Positions 24,101-37,390 of a stretch of 64,000 nt of DNA are shown piece after piece. Under the pieces are notes generated by a model. It was not told where the DNA came from. It saw nothing but the letters and a program-made list of their open reading frames with translations, and searched no databases. A program made the translations under genes and the position numbers. Source of the DNA: Misgurnus anguillicaudatus (lineage: Eukaryota; Chordata; Actinopteri; Cypriniformes; Cobitidae); assembly GCF_027580225.2 (NCBI RefSeq), contig NC_073361.2, positions 33,907,501 through 33,971,500 of the forward strand, written 5' to 3'. Each line of letters begins with the position of its first letter. Position 1 is the stretch's first letter.

Positions 24101-25159
24101 TGTATACATAAATATGTTATTAGTGGTTGCTCCTATGAGCTGCTATACAAAAGTCATCCGCCATATTGGAGCGGTCCAAGACTTTACGTTACAGTGTTGC
24201 CAAGTCTACAGTGAGGCCTTATAACTAGTGAAGGAGATTGCTTTATCTACAGGTTAAATGTTGAAGGATTGTGTTTTTCAGCTGCCACTAGTAAGGTCAG
24301 ATTATTTTATTTATGAAAATTAAGTGTTGCTATTTGGGCTATGGTCATTGGGTTTGATTTAAAGGCAGGGTATCACTTTTTGAAAAACGCCATCCAAATC
24401 GCTCCTGTGCAGGTTGTCAATTCAGCAGAAAAGTTTGCCATTCTACCTCTGTTTACAGACGGGAGATGAGGGCACGTGAAAGCGCAGATGACGTATGGTG
24501 CCTGTGTGAACAGGCTGCGCGGTGGCATTCAAATTACGCTTACGGATGAACAAAAAAGGCAACGTCCGTTCTCTGAGATCTATGATTGGTTGAACATTTT
24601 TTGGGCTTATGCCTTTCAAAGAAGACATACATTTCTACAAATACATTTAAACAACTTAACATAGTGATTGCTATCAGGATGTGAGGAGACTTTTAACCAG
24701 CAACTAAAAATGTTTCAGGATCAAATGTGATACCCTACCTTTAATTAGCAAATTGGGTTGGTTTTGTTGCGCAAATCTGGCAACCCTGTCACTACGGTCC
24801 ATGAACACTCAAGAGCATGTTGACTTTGTGTCTGTAATCATATTTATAACTGTGTTTGATCAAATGTTGTAGACCCAAACATTACAATGGTCAAACTAAC
24901 ACCATACACCAAGACCAAAGTGTTTGCTAACAACATTAAAAGTTACTGTAGTTTTAAAACCTGTAAAATTAAGATAATACATGCTATTTTTAAAGAAATA
25001 TAAATCTCTGCAGGGATTATGAACCAGAGGCTGCGCAATGTCGTGGTTTCCTTGAAAACTGTGAATGACGTCTGCAACTGGACCATTTCAAAATGGCGGA
25101 CGCATCTACATATGTGGAGCGGTCAAATAACATATTTATACTGTACATATCTATGCTAT

Positions 25160-25236
25160 CAACCACCTGAAACAGCCTGGCAACCACCTGATACAGCCTA
25201 GCAACCACATTATACAGCCTAGCAACCACTCATAAG
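25160..25236. repeat. 21-bp minisatellite, about 3.5 units
   Basis: Successive units start CAACCACCTGAAACAGCCTG, CAACCACCTGATACAGCCTA and CAACCACATTATACAGCCTA, followed by a partial unit. The period is exactly 21 bases. Confidence 0.88.
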
Positions 25237-26479
25237 ATCCCAACTGCAGTTAGTTTTGCACAGAGAAGCAGCACTTAAGATTTTTTTCTGGTAATGTAAA
25301 TGTAATTGAGTTATTGTGATGTTGTCTAGATGTGTAGAGGAACACAAATGTCCTGGGCAGGCATTCTGGAGCGTTTAGACACAATGATTAATTTAGGTGG
25401 CCAAAGCAGCACAGGGGATTCTGGGAAAATGAGTTTTAGCCCTGAGGGATCTTACTTATCTGCTGTGGACGTGAAGCAAGCAAAGTCCTCAAAGACCTTG
25501 ACAACAGATATGAAAATGGCCCCTGAAGAAATGTTCCCTGCCAAACGCCCTAAACTCTGGAAAGCACTTTCTTATTTGTGTTGCATACTAAACACACTGC
25601 AGATATTCACTGAAAACTCACATGTTAAGATTATAAGACACACAATACCAGCAGACCATTTTAACATTTGGTAAAATACACTCAGAAGTGATGTATATGT
25701 AGGGCACATGACTGTTTCAAGTATATCACACATATGACCATGAACACACAACATCACATCTGCAAGACCTTCACATTACAGAGAGCTTATCAAAGCTGAA
25801 TATTATTATTTATTTAATAGGGAAAACTGTATCATGTTCATGAAAAAAATTACAGAGCAAATTAATTCATTTACTCAAATTCTAACACCAATAAAACAAA
25901 AAAGGCAAATTTGGTTATGAGATACACAAGAACAAACACCGTCTGCACAATAAAACACTAGGGTTTATATAGTACTGAAGAACACCGACTACATTTGAAG
26001 AGCGAGACGCATTCATTGTAATAGGGCTGGTGGGATGCCCGGGGCGTTCACGGTTTCCATTGGGAGGGAAAGACTTGAGAGTAATGCCCTACTTCAGGAG
26101 TAAAAGGCAGGTTTACTCGATTTACCCTGCTGCTCATGTAAAATGGATAATAAAGATCCATGTTGGGTCAAACAGATATATAAATAAATAGATGTTGGTA
26201 ATATTTGTATCAACACAGACCAATCACGTCACTGAACACACTACAGTATTTTAGTAAGTGTCACTGATATATAAACTCAAGCTTTACTGAACAACACCCA
26301 TCAGTATCACATCTCACTATAGCTTTGAAAAACCAGTTTAAGATCTGGGCTTGTAACACAAAACCCAAAACCCTGAGGATTGAACCCAATCTCTTGTTTC
26401 AGATACAAAAAGACAAAATCTGTGTCACCTCTACCATCATCTCTCAGTAAAACGAAAGGATTGATCTCATAGATAAAAA

Positions 26480-26506
26480 ACACACACACACACACACACA
26501 CACACA
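26480..26506. repeat. (AC)n microsatellite
   Basis: A run of about 13 AC units in intron. Confidence 0.95.
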
Positions 26507-28656
26507 TATTTCTTCATCTTTTGAGTTAAAACACTTGATTGTTCCTAAAACTTTCTCAAAAAACTTCTCACTCATCAGGCTGAAAAACTTAAATGACTTA
26601 TGGCACAACATGACATTGTAAGTGATGATGATGTTGTGGGAAAAAAATCTAATGATAAAATAAATGATATGAGCTCTTTTATGTCGGCTAGTGGTTGGGG
26701 CGTTGTTTACTCATTGGTTAACTGGTTAAGACTTGGTTTAGTGTTAGGTAGAACACAATTAGAGACTTCATCTGTTTGGACCCAAACATAATTATACACA
26801 TTGTACTGCAGAAGAGTAAGCGGTGAGGAACCATCACTCCGGGTCCTTTGGGTGACGACGGTCAGATACGGAAACAGTTTGTTTCAGTTTCTCTCTCGCT
26901 CTATTTATCCATATCTGGATGTTTTTGTCAGGATAAATAATGGCATAACACTCAACTGGCAAGTGGAGAAGATGAGTTTGTCAGCCCTCATTTGGCTGCG
27001 GGTAACAGCTATTGTCTAACATATGCACAGAAGCCCACATGAGACGCACACCAACAGAACCAACAGGAAATTACATCGTCTGTTCAACAGGCCAATGAGA
27101 TTAGACAGAGAAAGAGACAAAATTACCATAGAAATGATGTTTCAAGCCCAAAACTAAAACGAACTCAAAGTATGGGTTTACTCCACTAGCTGAAATGAAT
27201 GAGAAAAAGCAAATTCATTTCGTTTATTCATAGTTTATAATGAAAGTAGTGCGGCTTTATTGGCTCATCCGTTCCTTAACACAGATACTGAGAATTACGA
27301 TGAACCTGACAGGTCAGTGTGGCTTTATGATTATATGTTTCTTTATGAACACCCTTTGAGTATGATGTTATACTTTATTATTCAATACATTTAATATTAA
27401 CACTTCGAGTGCTATATATCCATATGTAATGTCACGCTTTCAAGCACTTTATTTTATTCTGCAGCGTTGCAAAGTAGCTTTAGAAAACATTAGCACATAA
27501 AATGATGCAAAAATCTAATCAAATACTGCAAAAATATGAGGGCATTACAAACGATAAAAGCGGCTATAAAATGTATGAATATAAATGTATTGAGCGTGAG
27601 TTTGCAGTATTGATCTCTCTCTCCTCACGGTTAGATAAGACAACAGTTCACTGTAAGGACAGAAATGCATTGAACTCAATGTAAAGCTTCTTAATATATC
27701 AGCAGCCCTGCCAATGTTATCTCCAGCACCCGCGCTGTTTACGGCTACATGAGCGATTGTTGATACAGTAATGAAGATGTCACATTGCTTTATAATCCAA
27801 TAGAGGAGAGAGAGGCTTTACAATGGCAAACTGTTTAGATTGAGCTTATGTAGCAGAAAAAAAGTGTGTGAGTCGCTCTTCAGCAAACTGAACTTAGAAC
27901 ATCAACTTCATGCATGGCTGAGAAACACGAATCTGATTACTGTTTTTAAAAAATATTATTAAAATAGTACGCGACAGTAGTCATTTTTGGTGATAAACAT
28001 ACAGGGCTCTATGGAAAATGGTGCACTTGGAAAATGGAAAAGCGGTTGGTGTGCCAGGTGCATGTGGTCCAAAAGGGTTGTACCTATTCTTTAATAATCT
28101 TTCACACACTATAATCTTTTTATTTTTAATATTTGGCATGTTTGTGTGCTGCTGCGCAAGTGTACGCGTGTTGTGCATCCACCTATGGGCACATATTACT
28201 AACGCACCCTTTAAATAAAATTAAAAACGTAGTTTTCAGTTAACAACATGGCGCTGGACATGAAAATGATAACTGTGTCGAGCTGAGACTAGCACAAAAC
28301 ACTTACGTTGCAGCTGGTGTCACATGTAGTATCAGACGTCCAGTCATCTTACAAAAACTATTAGCCTTTAGCCAAACATTGGTCATTATGTCCACTTCAC
28401 AAGTAGCTGTGAGGGGAAATGCAATGTTTGATTTCTATGATTTGCTCAAACTTGAACCAAACTCAAATGTAATGTGATTCATAGACTTTATTTATTTATT
28501 TCTCATTTAGTGTCTCCTGACTGAGCTGACACAACATTGAAACACAATATGGATAAATGCTGATAGGCAGTGAAGTGATGCTCTCCTGTGACGCTGACAG
28601 ATTATTGTCTATTCAAAGGTGACTGACAGACACCAAACTCAACTAACTTGATGTGC

Positions 28657-28811
28657 TCCTGTATAGTTCAATGGTAGAGTATTGTGTAAGCAGCGTAAAA
28701 GGTCACGGGTTTGAACCCAGAGAACACACATACTACTAAAAATAAATGTATACCATGATAGGCACTGTAAGTCGCTTTGGATAAATGTGTCTGCCAAACG
28801 CATAAATCTAA
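28657..28811 (+). repeat. tRNA-derived SINE
   Basis: It has an A-box-like TAGTTCAATGGTAGAG (28663 onward) and a B box GGTTTGAACCC (about 28708-28718). The tail is GTAAGTCGCTTTGGATAAAT then GTGTCTGCCAAACGCATAAA. This is the head-plus-tail structure of fish tRNA-derived SINEs. A related head is at 38836-38900. Confidence 0.8.
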
Positions 28812-30859
28812 AATATATAAATATAATGGACGTCTTTAGTGGCCTGTGCACATTTACACCAAAACACACTGCACCTTTCCACCAGACTTTATGTAGTGTC
28901 AGCTGGTTAATATCTGAAATGTGCGCAGACGCTGATAAAAGCTGCTGCAGCTGCAGAGTCTGCGCGTGATAGCGACCAGCGTTTCTCTTTCTCACACTGA
29001 TCATTTCTCTCATGGTAGGAGCTGTTGTGTTCAAGGTGACTTTCGCTACAGTTGCAAGAGATTTAGTTTTTCATTTCCAGCGGGATCAACGTCTTTAATT
29101 TTCCTATTGGGAGAACTGCGGAGGACAGATAGAAAGAGACTGATACAGAGAAAGAGTCTTGTCTCTCATTCTGACTGTAAGCGTCTCTTTTTCCAACCCC
29201 TGTGACTAAAATTGCCATTTTAAAATGTACTTTTTTACTGACTTTAATGAATGCAAAATAGAAAAGTATTTATATTTCATGGTAATATTCGTTTAGATAT
29301 AATGAAAACAACTGTATTACATACAATAACTATTACATTAGACTGACAATCACAACAATCATAATTATATTATAAAAACAATCAATTTTCCTTTTTTGGT
29401 TTGGCACTGAAATTATGACCTGGGTGCTCAAATAAGAGACCAGGATCCATAAGAGATACTTATCAGAAGCCAACATACAATATCAGATGCCAAATCTATG
29501 TAAAAGGTTCCTGAGAGGTTTTCTCACGAGTGAATCAAAGTGAACGGAGCATGAAAATCAGATGTGTAAAGAGAAAAAAAGTAGAGAAAGATCATTCACA
29601 GAAACATAACTGGATGTTATCAGGAGACTTTTAAAAGTTCTGATGGGTTTCTGAGAGCTCTAGATAACATTTATCAGTTCATGTCATATCATGAGGAAAA
29701 TAATGTTGCTTATTCATTTGAGCTAGAGTTCACTGTTCTTGAAATATATATGCTTACTTCTTATTTCACATGTGTTTATATGGAGACTTTTAAAGAAACA
29801 GCCACAGAAAACTGACAGATCAGAGAAAAAACTACATTTATAGAAACTGGCTGACTCAATAAATGTTTAGATGATACATTCAGATTGTAATCTTTTTTGT
29901 ATAATTTAGATCAGCTGTATAATTCTGATTCACTTGTGTTCACACTGACAAGGATTCACAAATCTATAATTCATTTCATATGTGTGACTGAGATCACTGC
30001 CGACACGCATGAAATTATTCAACATGTTCATGAACACAAATACACCTAATAATGAAAAACTGATATTTGTGACCGTGAACGTTTGGAAAAACTGGATTTC
30101 CACTGCAAAAACCTTCAGAAAATTAAATACATTTGAATAAGCGCTTAAACATCCAAAAATGAAGATTTTGATGTTTTTATATTTATCAGCCAGCAATCTA
30201 AAAATAAGTAATGATCAGTCAATGAGACATGTTGATACTGATCTGTCACTGTTTCTAATCCCCACAACTTTGTTTTCATATATGTGAGAGAAAAATAAGA
30301 TCTACTGTGACTGAACTCTGAACAGTGTTTAATTCATGAACAGTGCAGTGGTGTAAACAGAGAGGTCAGTGTGGTCAATAGAGGGCGCTGTACTCACTAC
30401 TGGTTTAACTGGTATGTTTACTATGCTGAGGTTACACAAGGGGTCAGGTCAGTCAGATCCATTAGAGATCTACTTATACCTGTCCACACCTCATGATGAT
30501 CAACTGATTTAACTAATCATCTTCATGGGTCAGGTTTAAAAATGAAAATATGATGCGGGACATCATCTTTTTTATTCTTTTACCTATTATATTTATTACT
30601 TTTATATATGTTATAGGCGAACTTATGTTATTACTTTTTATTATAGGTCGTATATAAAAAAAACATTAAAAAATATAAATATGAATTGATATACTTTTAA
30701 TGAATGAATGAATGAAATGAATGAAACTATAAACTGCTATGCCTATATACCAAGTGTTACTAATAAATGTAAACAAAAAAGGATTAATCATTTTCACCTC
30801 GCACACATTGTTTTGATTGGAAATGCATCACTTCCGGTCGGCGTGTCGCATGCTGTGTA

Positions 30860-31055
30860 GGCGCACAAGTTTTGAATGCATTCAAAGCTCAAATCGGATC
30901 CGAAAATTACGCACTCGCAGATGGCACCCCATGCCGCCCCTTTGAGACTCTTGTAACCACACTGATTTTAAATCAAACAAATATGACCAGCGGGGCGGAA
31001 AAAGATGACTGGGGGGCCGCCTTTGCCCCGCAGGCTGCCAGTTGACTAGCCCTGA
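30860..31055. repeat. Transposon fragment with GCCCC-rich end
   Basis: The end GGCTGCCAGTTGACTAGCCC resembles an hAT-like terminus, and the interior has GC-rich runs (GGGGGGCCGCC). No matching left end was found, so this is a fragment call with low certainty. Confidence 0.3.
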
Positions 31056-31174
31056 TCTACTGTCTCTCTTCTCTCATCTGTATGAAGAGCCGCCTCATTC
31101 GGCCCTGTGCACTCAATTATATGCCTTGTTTACATAAATATGATGCTATTCTGTAAGTCCAAAAACCATTAATC

Positions 31175-31528
31175 TAGGGATGACCGATAAATTGGCAGAT
31201 GATAGTTGCTATACTTCTTAATAAATTATGGTGAAATGCCGCTACATCCAAAAGCCAGAGGATGCTCAATATGGCCGCAGATTCTGTTCTTCTGTTCTTC
31301 TTTTCAGGTATTTTCATGATAATAAAGAATATGTATAATGATTATGTTTGCCTTTTTAAAATGCATGTTATAAACGACTCAAACTAACAGTGATTTCAGA
31401 TCGATAAGAACTTACTGAACAAAAGCCGTAGTACATGAAGTAGCTGTGAATAATATCAGCTGTGCGATTCAGAATAGTTATCGACCACTTATTATTACTG
31501 TATATTGGCATTTATCGATGCACCTCTA
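31175..31528. mobile_element. hAT-like short element
   Basis: The left end is TAGGGATGACCGATAAATTG and the reverse complement of the right end is TAGAGGTGCATCGATAAATG. TAGGGATGCACCGATA-like ends are typical of fish hAT derivatives. No clean 8-bp duplication is visible. Confidence 0.6.
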
Positions 31529-31679
31529 ATCAATACCATTTGTCAGGAATCATTAGATCAAATAACATGCAAATGTCCTGTATTTTTCCTGTAAGATGCT
31601 GTCAGCAAAAGCAAAAGAATATATGTTAATGACCGGACGAATGAGTATAATGAAATGGTAATTTATGTAAATGTAATTT

Positions 31680-32030
31680 GCTGTTGCACTCTTCATTGCT
31701 TTGAGCATCTCTCAGCCGATTGGCTGATGAATCATGTGATGGGTTAATGGGCGGTTAGAGCACAGGCTAATGGAAAAGCGATTAGTTTGGTGTGGGAACG
31801 TCACGCGGCGTCCCTGCATGTTACTGGAGCTGCTCTAATCACAACAGTCATTGAAAATAAGAGTCATTGCACCTGTTTAATTACTGTGATAATTGCATGC
31901 GGTTTGCTTGTGGCCCGGGGGTCCGGCACCACGTTGCTAATGTGCCCGATGCTTTGACAAACCTTTAATAACCCTAATGTGTCTCTCTGTCATTACAGGG
32001 GAAACACCGCAGCCTCTCCAGGTGCGATAC
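31680..32030. other. GC-richer intronic block, candidate conserved noncoding element
   Basis: It is low in repeats and rich in balanced homeodomain-like ATTA/TAAT words (GCTAATGG, GATTAG, TTTAATTACTG, GTTGCTAATG) among GC-rich stretches (GTGGCCCGGGGGTCCGGCAC). It has no coding frame. Regulatory function is inference only; there is no alignment here. Confidence 0.25.
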
Positions 32031-32389
32031 ATCGGCCGGGACGCGTGTCGACCCATCTCGCGCTGTGCCGAAAGACGAGTCGTGTAAACAACAACAAATG
32101 CGAGTGTTTGTTTATTATAATGAATTTAGTTTGAGTGTAATATGTCCAGCATTTTCTCCATCAACACATCGACTTCACATTGCATATAGATCCTTAAACA
32201 CCATCAAACACTCACTGACACACATGCACAGATACACAAATGAGATATTTTATGAGTCAAGTCAACAAAACACAAATCAAACACAACGGCACATTAAGCA
32301 TTGATCTGCAAGGTTTTTACATCTAAACCACACCAGCCCAGTATATCCCAGTTTAACAGTGATGTAAAAATAAACCCTCAGCTCCTCAC

Positions 32390-32683
32390 CTGCACATTTG
32401 GTTCTGGCTCTGAGCGGAGGTCCCGGCGCTCCAGTCCCACCTTCATTAGGACGGGTCAACAGGACACTGATCTCATACTCCGTGTCAGGGTCCAGATGAC
32501 CGATCTTATGGTTGGGTTTGTCCACAGGTTGGTTGTCGATCAGACTCCCGGACACCGTGCGATACTCCACCTCTTTCTCAATGATGGGACCGTCGCCGTT
32601 GATGGAGTTTGCATTGAGCTGAATCCACAGGTAAGTGGCACCAACAGCGGTCAGCTGAGGAGGAGCGATGGGTATCGGAGGTT
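32390..32683 (-). CDS. ptprm: ptprm exon: fibronectin type III repeat 1
   Basis: This 294-nt exon enters and leaves in phase 1. The acceptor is atttatccag and the donor GCAG|gtgagg. It encodes one complete FN3 repeat starting [20 protein letters not shown]. Later it shows the near-invariant blocks [20 protein letters not shown] and [18 protein letters not shown]. The L-x-P-x-T-x-Y motif (LDPDTEY) is the FN3 E-F signature. One exon encoding one FN3 unit with symmetric phase 1-1 boundaries is the ancestral FN3 cassette arrangement. The opposite-strand open frame over this exon is a shadow. Confidence 0.95.
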
Positions 32684-32899
32684 CTGGATAAATGAATAAA
32701 AATATGATGAGTAAGGGTGAAGATTAATTAACATATTAATAGTTTTAAATTAGCTCACAGTTACTTTGAATATTAAATATTGAGATACAAGAAAAATATT
32801 TTAACATTTAATACACACAACATCGGCCCTATACATCGGCTGTGCAAATCATACATAAAAGTAAAAATGTAAACTCTGCCATTAGGTTTAATGCATAGA

Positions 32900-33708
32900 T
32901 GGGTGATTCTCGCAAAATTAGACTTATAAGGGTGTCATGAAACATTTTGATAAAAAAAGTAAATGCAAAGTAAGAGTATCAAAATAAGAAGCATACAGTT
33001 ATAAACATCTCTTCATGTACTATTTTGCACATGATTTCAAATGACATCATGCAAACCACTTTTTTTCCACATTTAAGGGGAAAAATGTAATTACCGCAAT
33101 GTGTCCATGACTGGATTTGGGTTATTTGACATGAAAATATTTCTAAGCAAAAAAATCTAAAAAATAAAAAGCTTCAGTGCGTGTTATACTATAAACATTT
33201 ACAGTAAAGAAACATTTGGTATTTGGTGATCATTGGTAAATGTAGAGACAATAATAAGGAATATAAATGTGTCCAGACCAATTTTCTCATCCTCCACAAC
33301 AATTTTCAGTCATTGTTTAAGCCCTCAAGGAACTAACATTTACAAAAATAATTGTTGAAAGGGACATAATTGACTGTGACACTCAAGATGGCTACCAGGT
33401 AAGCAGTTCATATTTTTTCTCTCCAGATAAAAGTTGAAATTTTGTTTGTCATAGTACCTAGACAACTTTTTAGTTCTCATTACCGAAACATGAGTTTGTA
33501 AATGCATATATTTAATATAATGCGGTAATGATAATTTTTGATAATGACAAATCTAAAAAAATGTAAATAATTCTATAGGAAATATTTTTTAAATCTTCTA
33601 AAAATAATGAGTATAGTAAGTTCAGAGCTTAATCTTATATGTGCAAAAAAAACTTTTTTAATCTGATGCTGGACACCTTCTAAGTCTGGATTTCGAGAGA
33701 ATCACCCA
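32900..33708. mobile_element. Inverted-repeat DNA element of 0.8 kb
   Basis: The left end is TGGGTGATTCTCGCAAAATT then AGACTTATAAGGGTGTC. The reverse complement of the right end is TGGGTGATTCTCTCGAAATC then CAGACTTAGAAGGTGTC. No transposase is seen. The target duplication is unclear. Confidence 0.75.
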
Positions 33709-33820
33709 GATGTATGAGTGCTTTACACAGATATTCTGCTCATGTTTCATGAATAAAAACTCTTTAACTTTAAATAACATGTTAAGATCGGTCAAGCCAA
33801 ATAATATACAGTTGTACAAC

Positions 33821-34207
33821 TAGGGGCACCACAAGGGGGGAGAAATTAGGACGATTCTAAGGGCCCACACACTTTTGGGGCTCCACCCCAGAGATACTTT
33901 TTATTAGTAACAGTACTTGTAGTAATGCAACAGAAATGATAATGATTTATTGGTAAATCTTTGGTAGATACAAAGTTATGGCATGTTCCTGTCTCTTGGG
34001 CAAAATTGCCTCCTTCCCATTTACTGCATTGGTTTGGTCCTGTCTTAGGTAGCCTAAAGACGAGTCACTGAATCAGATCAGATGGTAAACTGTCCAATTA
34101 TTCAAAGATTTTGGATAGCTGGCTTGTATGTTTGGTGCAAAATGAGTGAGGTACAGGGCCCGACTTCATATTCATTCACAGGGCCCAAAATTGTGGTGTC
34201 ATCCCTG
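33821..34207. mobile_element. hAT-like element of 0.4 kb
   Basis: The left end TAGGGGCACCACAA and the reverse complement of the right end TCAGGGATGACACCACAA are similar. The flanks are TGTACAAC (33813-33820) and AGTACAAC (34208-34215), a 7-of-8 match consistent with an hAT target duplication. The interior has repeated AGGGCCC motifs. Confidence 0.6.
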
Positions 34208-34677
34208 AGTACAACACACAGTGTAGTGCCTTTATTCACAATCATATTAAACATGTTCATGATCAGAACCTACAGCAGATTGTTGTAAATGTTTTTAAAC
34301 AAAGTGATCCACTTGTATATTAGCACATAAACTGAAGTTCCTGGGAATTCTCAAAGGTCTTGTAATTGCATTAAAATGCTGATATCAGAAAAGAGTTGAA
34401 GATGTGTATGTGTGTGTGTGTCAGATCAAGAGAGAGATGTTTCATTCCTCCGGCTCTCTCACTACAGGAGTATTAAGCAACGGTGCGTTGAAAGCCACGA
34501 TACTCAATCTGAATGTAATCTTCTGATGGGGACACAGAGATTCCTCTGAGGTTATGAGTTAAATCAATTCATTTCCTCACCATCATTGTTTCAGATTTGA
34601 GTCCAATTTCATTAGGTACCACCCCTACGGCCCTGCTCCATTTCACACATGACCCACTTCAGAACCACCCGGAACAA

Positions 34678-34711
34678 CACACACGCACGCACACACACAC
34701 ACGCACACCCA

Positions 34712-34776
<65 letters not shown>

Positions 34777-34847
34777 GCGCACGCACACACACACACACAC
34801 ATGCGCGCACACACACACACACACACGCCCACATACACACGCCTGTA
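34678..34847. repeat. Compound (AC)n microsatellite with GC steps
   Basis: About 170 bases of alternating purine-pyrimidine sequence: long AC runs interrupted by ACGC and GCGC steps. Such tracts can adopt Z-DNA. Open frames on both strands here (His/Thr or Val/Cys repeats) are artefacts. Confidence 0.97.
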
Positions 34848-36145
34848 AGAAACACTCAAGTGCATAAATCTTTTTAAGAAGGAAAGCTCATGTGATGTCT
34901 ATGACTGATGTTTCTTCATTAAAGAGATTCAGTTTAAACTGTTTTTAATGTTTTATAATTAGCTGAATTTCAGACGTATGCATTTATAATTTTCACAGCT
35001 TTTTCATGTCTAGAAATTGTCTTCCAGAAGTAAAACTGTCATTGATTTTCTAATACACTTAGTTTTTACAGAGAAGTTGAATATCTTTCAGGACAGATTA
35101 TGAATACTGAGTTTTACTGACAGACTACTGTAAAATACAAAATAAGTAAAACATTAAATGAAATACTACATTACACACCATATTAAAGTAAGATGGACCA
35201 CTTAGAGAAGATGCTGTTACTATGGAAACAAGAATTGCATCATTCTGATTAGCCAATCAAACACAGCAATCATAGTGATAACATCTCTAATATTTCTTAT
35301 TTTACATATACACTTACTCAATGCATATCAGTATTGTGTTGTTTATCTTGGTTCTGTGTGGTTTAGTTTAATCAATGACACTTAAAACTTTCTGAAAGTC
35401 CTGTAGATGAAATGAATAACACTGTAGACACCTGATATAAAGAGCTGGAGGTGACAATAACAGCATCATGCTCTTGTTCTGTGAATATGATGATGGAGGT
35501 TTGATCAAAGTATCTTCAGCTCATACAGTATGAGTCAAATCAGATCCTGTAGGTTATAGATTGAGAGCTCATACGGCTGAATTAAAGTAAACGTGTGGTG
35601 TACAGGAACCACACAACACCATATTGATTTGAAGCGTGGAGAATGCCAATTACAGCTGTGGTAATGGACCATCCATCATTCTGACAGCTCTGTGCAGGTG
35701 TGACCAAAGACACGCACGACTACACCGATGCCAACAACAACACCAACAACAACGTCTCTCTCTGTCTGTCTTCCTGCTTTTCACAGTGACCGCCGGTGTA
35801 AGAGAGAAACACTTTACATTACACACAGTTCAAATCATTTCTCTACATGTACAACAGTTTCTTTCAGATATCAGCTGTGATTTGTGATGTTACCTGAGGA
35901 TCGCTTCAGTCTCACTGTTGCTCATTCTGGTCTGAGCCCAGAGATTAAAACCCTCAAGAGTTTAACTATCATTCTCATCATATTTGACAATTTAAATGAT
36001 TCCCGTGTGTGTATAACACACAACACACGCTCCCTATGGCCCCGCATCTCCATTTCAGACACACAACAGGTGTTCAGAGTCCAGAGACACTTCAGATGAA
36101 CTGTCAGATTCACTATGAACAACATCACATCTGTCTCTCACACAG

Positions 36146-36251
36146 ATACACACACACACACGCATGCACACACACAAACAAACACACATGCATGCATAAA
36201 CACACATGCACACACACACATAAAGACACACACACGCACACAAACACACAC
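36146..36251. repeat. Impure AC-rich tract
   Basis: Degenerate (AC)n with ATGC and AAAC interruptions. Confidence 0.9.
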
Positions 36252-36961
36252 TGTTCACCACTAAAGGCTGATGTGAATGCAGTTTAATGATTTTACATAT
36301 CTGGTTATTTGGGGGTCCAATTGTTAAAGTTTTGGCATTTTCTGTCATTTTTACGAGTAGGCGGAAGTATTTGAAGATAACGGGATGTGACCTGAACACA
36401 TGAGATGACACAACTTACCCCTAAATCTGCTTACTGTCTCTCTTTAACTTTGCCACACACAAACAGAAAGTGATTGTGTATCAGGAGATGTGATTTGTGT
36501 GTGTGCGTGTGTGTGCGTGTGTGTTGGGGGGTAAAGCATGCAGTAAATGATTTATGAGTCTCATTGTTGTCTCATGAGAGCAGGTCAGTCTGGTTAACCT
36601 GCAGGCATCTCTCTCTCTAACCTCATTCACACAACACGCTGATCCCGGAAATGTCCTGTAAAATTGCCAGTGTGCCTTCACAAACACGTCCCGTAATTGT
36701 TTCTGGGATCGCTCCCATAAAGGAGATTTTATCATAATGAAAACTGCACACGCATGCTTTCTCATAGAAAATAAGCTAACTTTAAACGCTGCGTAAATAC
36801 CTAGCAAGTGCAGGACTTCAAATACGTCACGTGTCTTTACGGGATCTTCACGGGATGTGTGTGAATCCACCCAGATTACAGAAAATCATTGCCAGTTTGA
36901 ATGAACCAAAATTAAAATGATGCAAATTTCCGTGTATTTTACCTAATCTGTTGTTTAAAGG

Positions 36962-36965
<4 letters not shown>

Positions 36966-37009
<44 letters not shown>
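36966..37009. repeat. (CT)n microsatellite
   Basis: About 22 perfect CT units, 380 bases from the downstream Ig exon. On the gene's coding strand it reads (AG)n. Confidence 0.97.
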
Positions 37010-37012
<3 letters not shown>

Positions 37013-37390
37013 GTGCCACCAATCACCGCCCTTGGTCAACTCTCAACATTACTGCACCAAACCCACACGTGTGGCTTTAAATGATCCTCACATGAGTAAA
37101 AGTCTGTCAAACACAACATGTGTTAGATTACAGCACAGTTTGATATTTCATCTGGAGGGGCAAACATGTAAAGTTATATAATTTACTGAGTTAATATGCG
37201 TTAAGTGTCATTGCTGGTGTGATGTATGAGCACACAACCTGTAGCTGTAATGAAGGATGATGAAAACACATGTGTGTGTAAAAACCTGAGGAAGATTTAC
37301 AGCTTAACACACATAAGATATAACACACACAGAGACACACACACATACACACACATGCACAGATCTGATTTGATGGTTGACTACACTTAC

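Larger units (their letters stand above)
15516..32389 (-). other. ptprm intron of 16.9 kb
   Basis: Recognised contents are a nested transposon pair (17882-18652), an internally deleted Tc1 copy (20038-20573), 21-bp minisatellites (24060-24100, 25160-25236), an (AC)n tract (26480-26506), a tRNA-derived SINE (28657-28811), an hAT-like element (31175-31528) and a GC-richer block (31680-32030). Positions 15800-16840 and 28000-28230 look like old repeats without clear ends. I see no gene or named element in 16850-17880, 18660-20030, 20580-24050, 25240-27990 or 28820-30870. Confidence 0.55.
32684..37390 (-). other. ptprm intron of 4.7 kb
   Basis: It holds an inverted-repeat element (32900-33708), an hAT-like element (33821-34207), a large compound (AC)n tract (34678-34847), an impure AC-rich tract (36146-36251) and a (CT)n tract (36966-37009). 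Nothing recognisable is seen in 34860-36140 or 36260-36960. Confidence 0.6.

Noticed and set aside
25160..25236. CRISPR-like repeat-spacer array
   Set aside because: The units are contiguous 21-bp tandem repeats without spacers in a vertebrate intron.
28657..28811. Possible tRNA gene
   Set aside because: A and B boxes are present but no tRNA cloverleaf or anticodon stem could be read, and the SINE tail follows directly.
28639..29034. 131-codon minus-strand open frame
   Set aside because: It runs over a SINE and AT-rich intron, with no recognisable domain or splice context.
32301..32699. 132-codon plus-strand open frame
   Set aside because: It is the antisense shadow of the FN3-1 exon and has no protein resemblance of its own.
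34597..34867. Long His/Thr and Cys/Val open frames
   Set aside because: They are translations of the (AC)n microsatellite on both strands.
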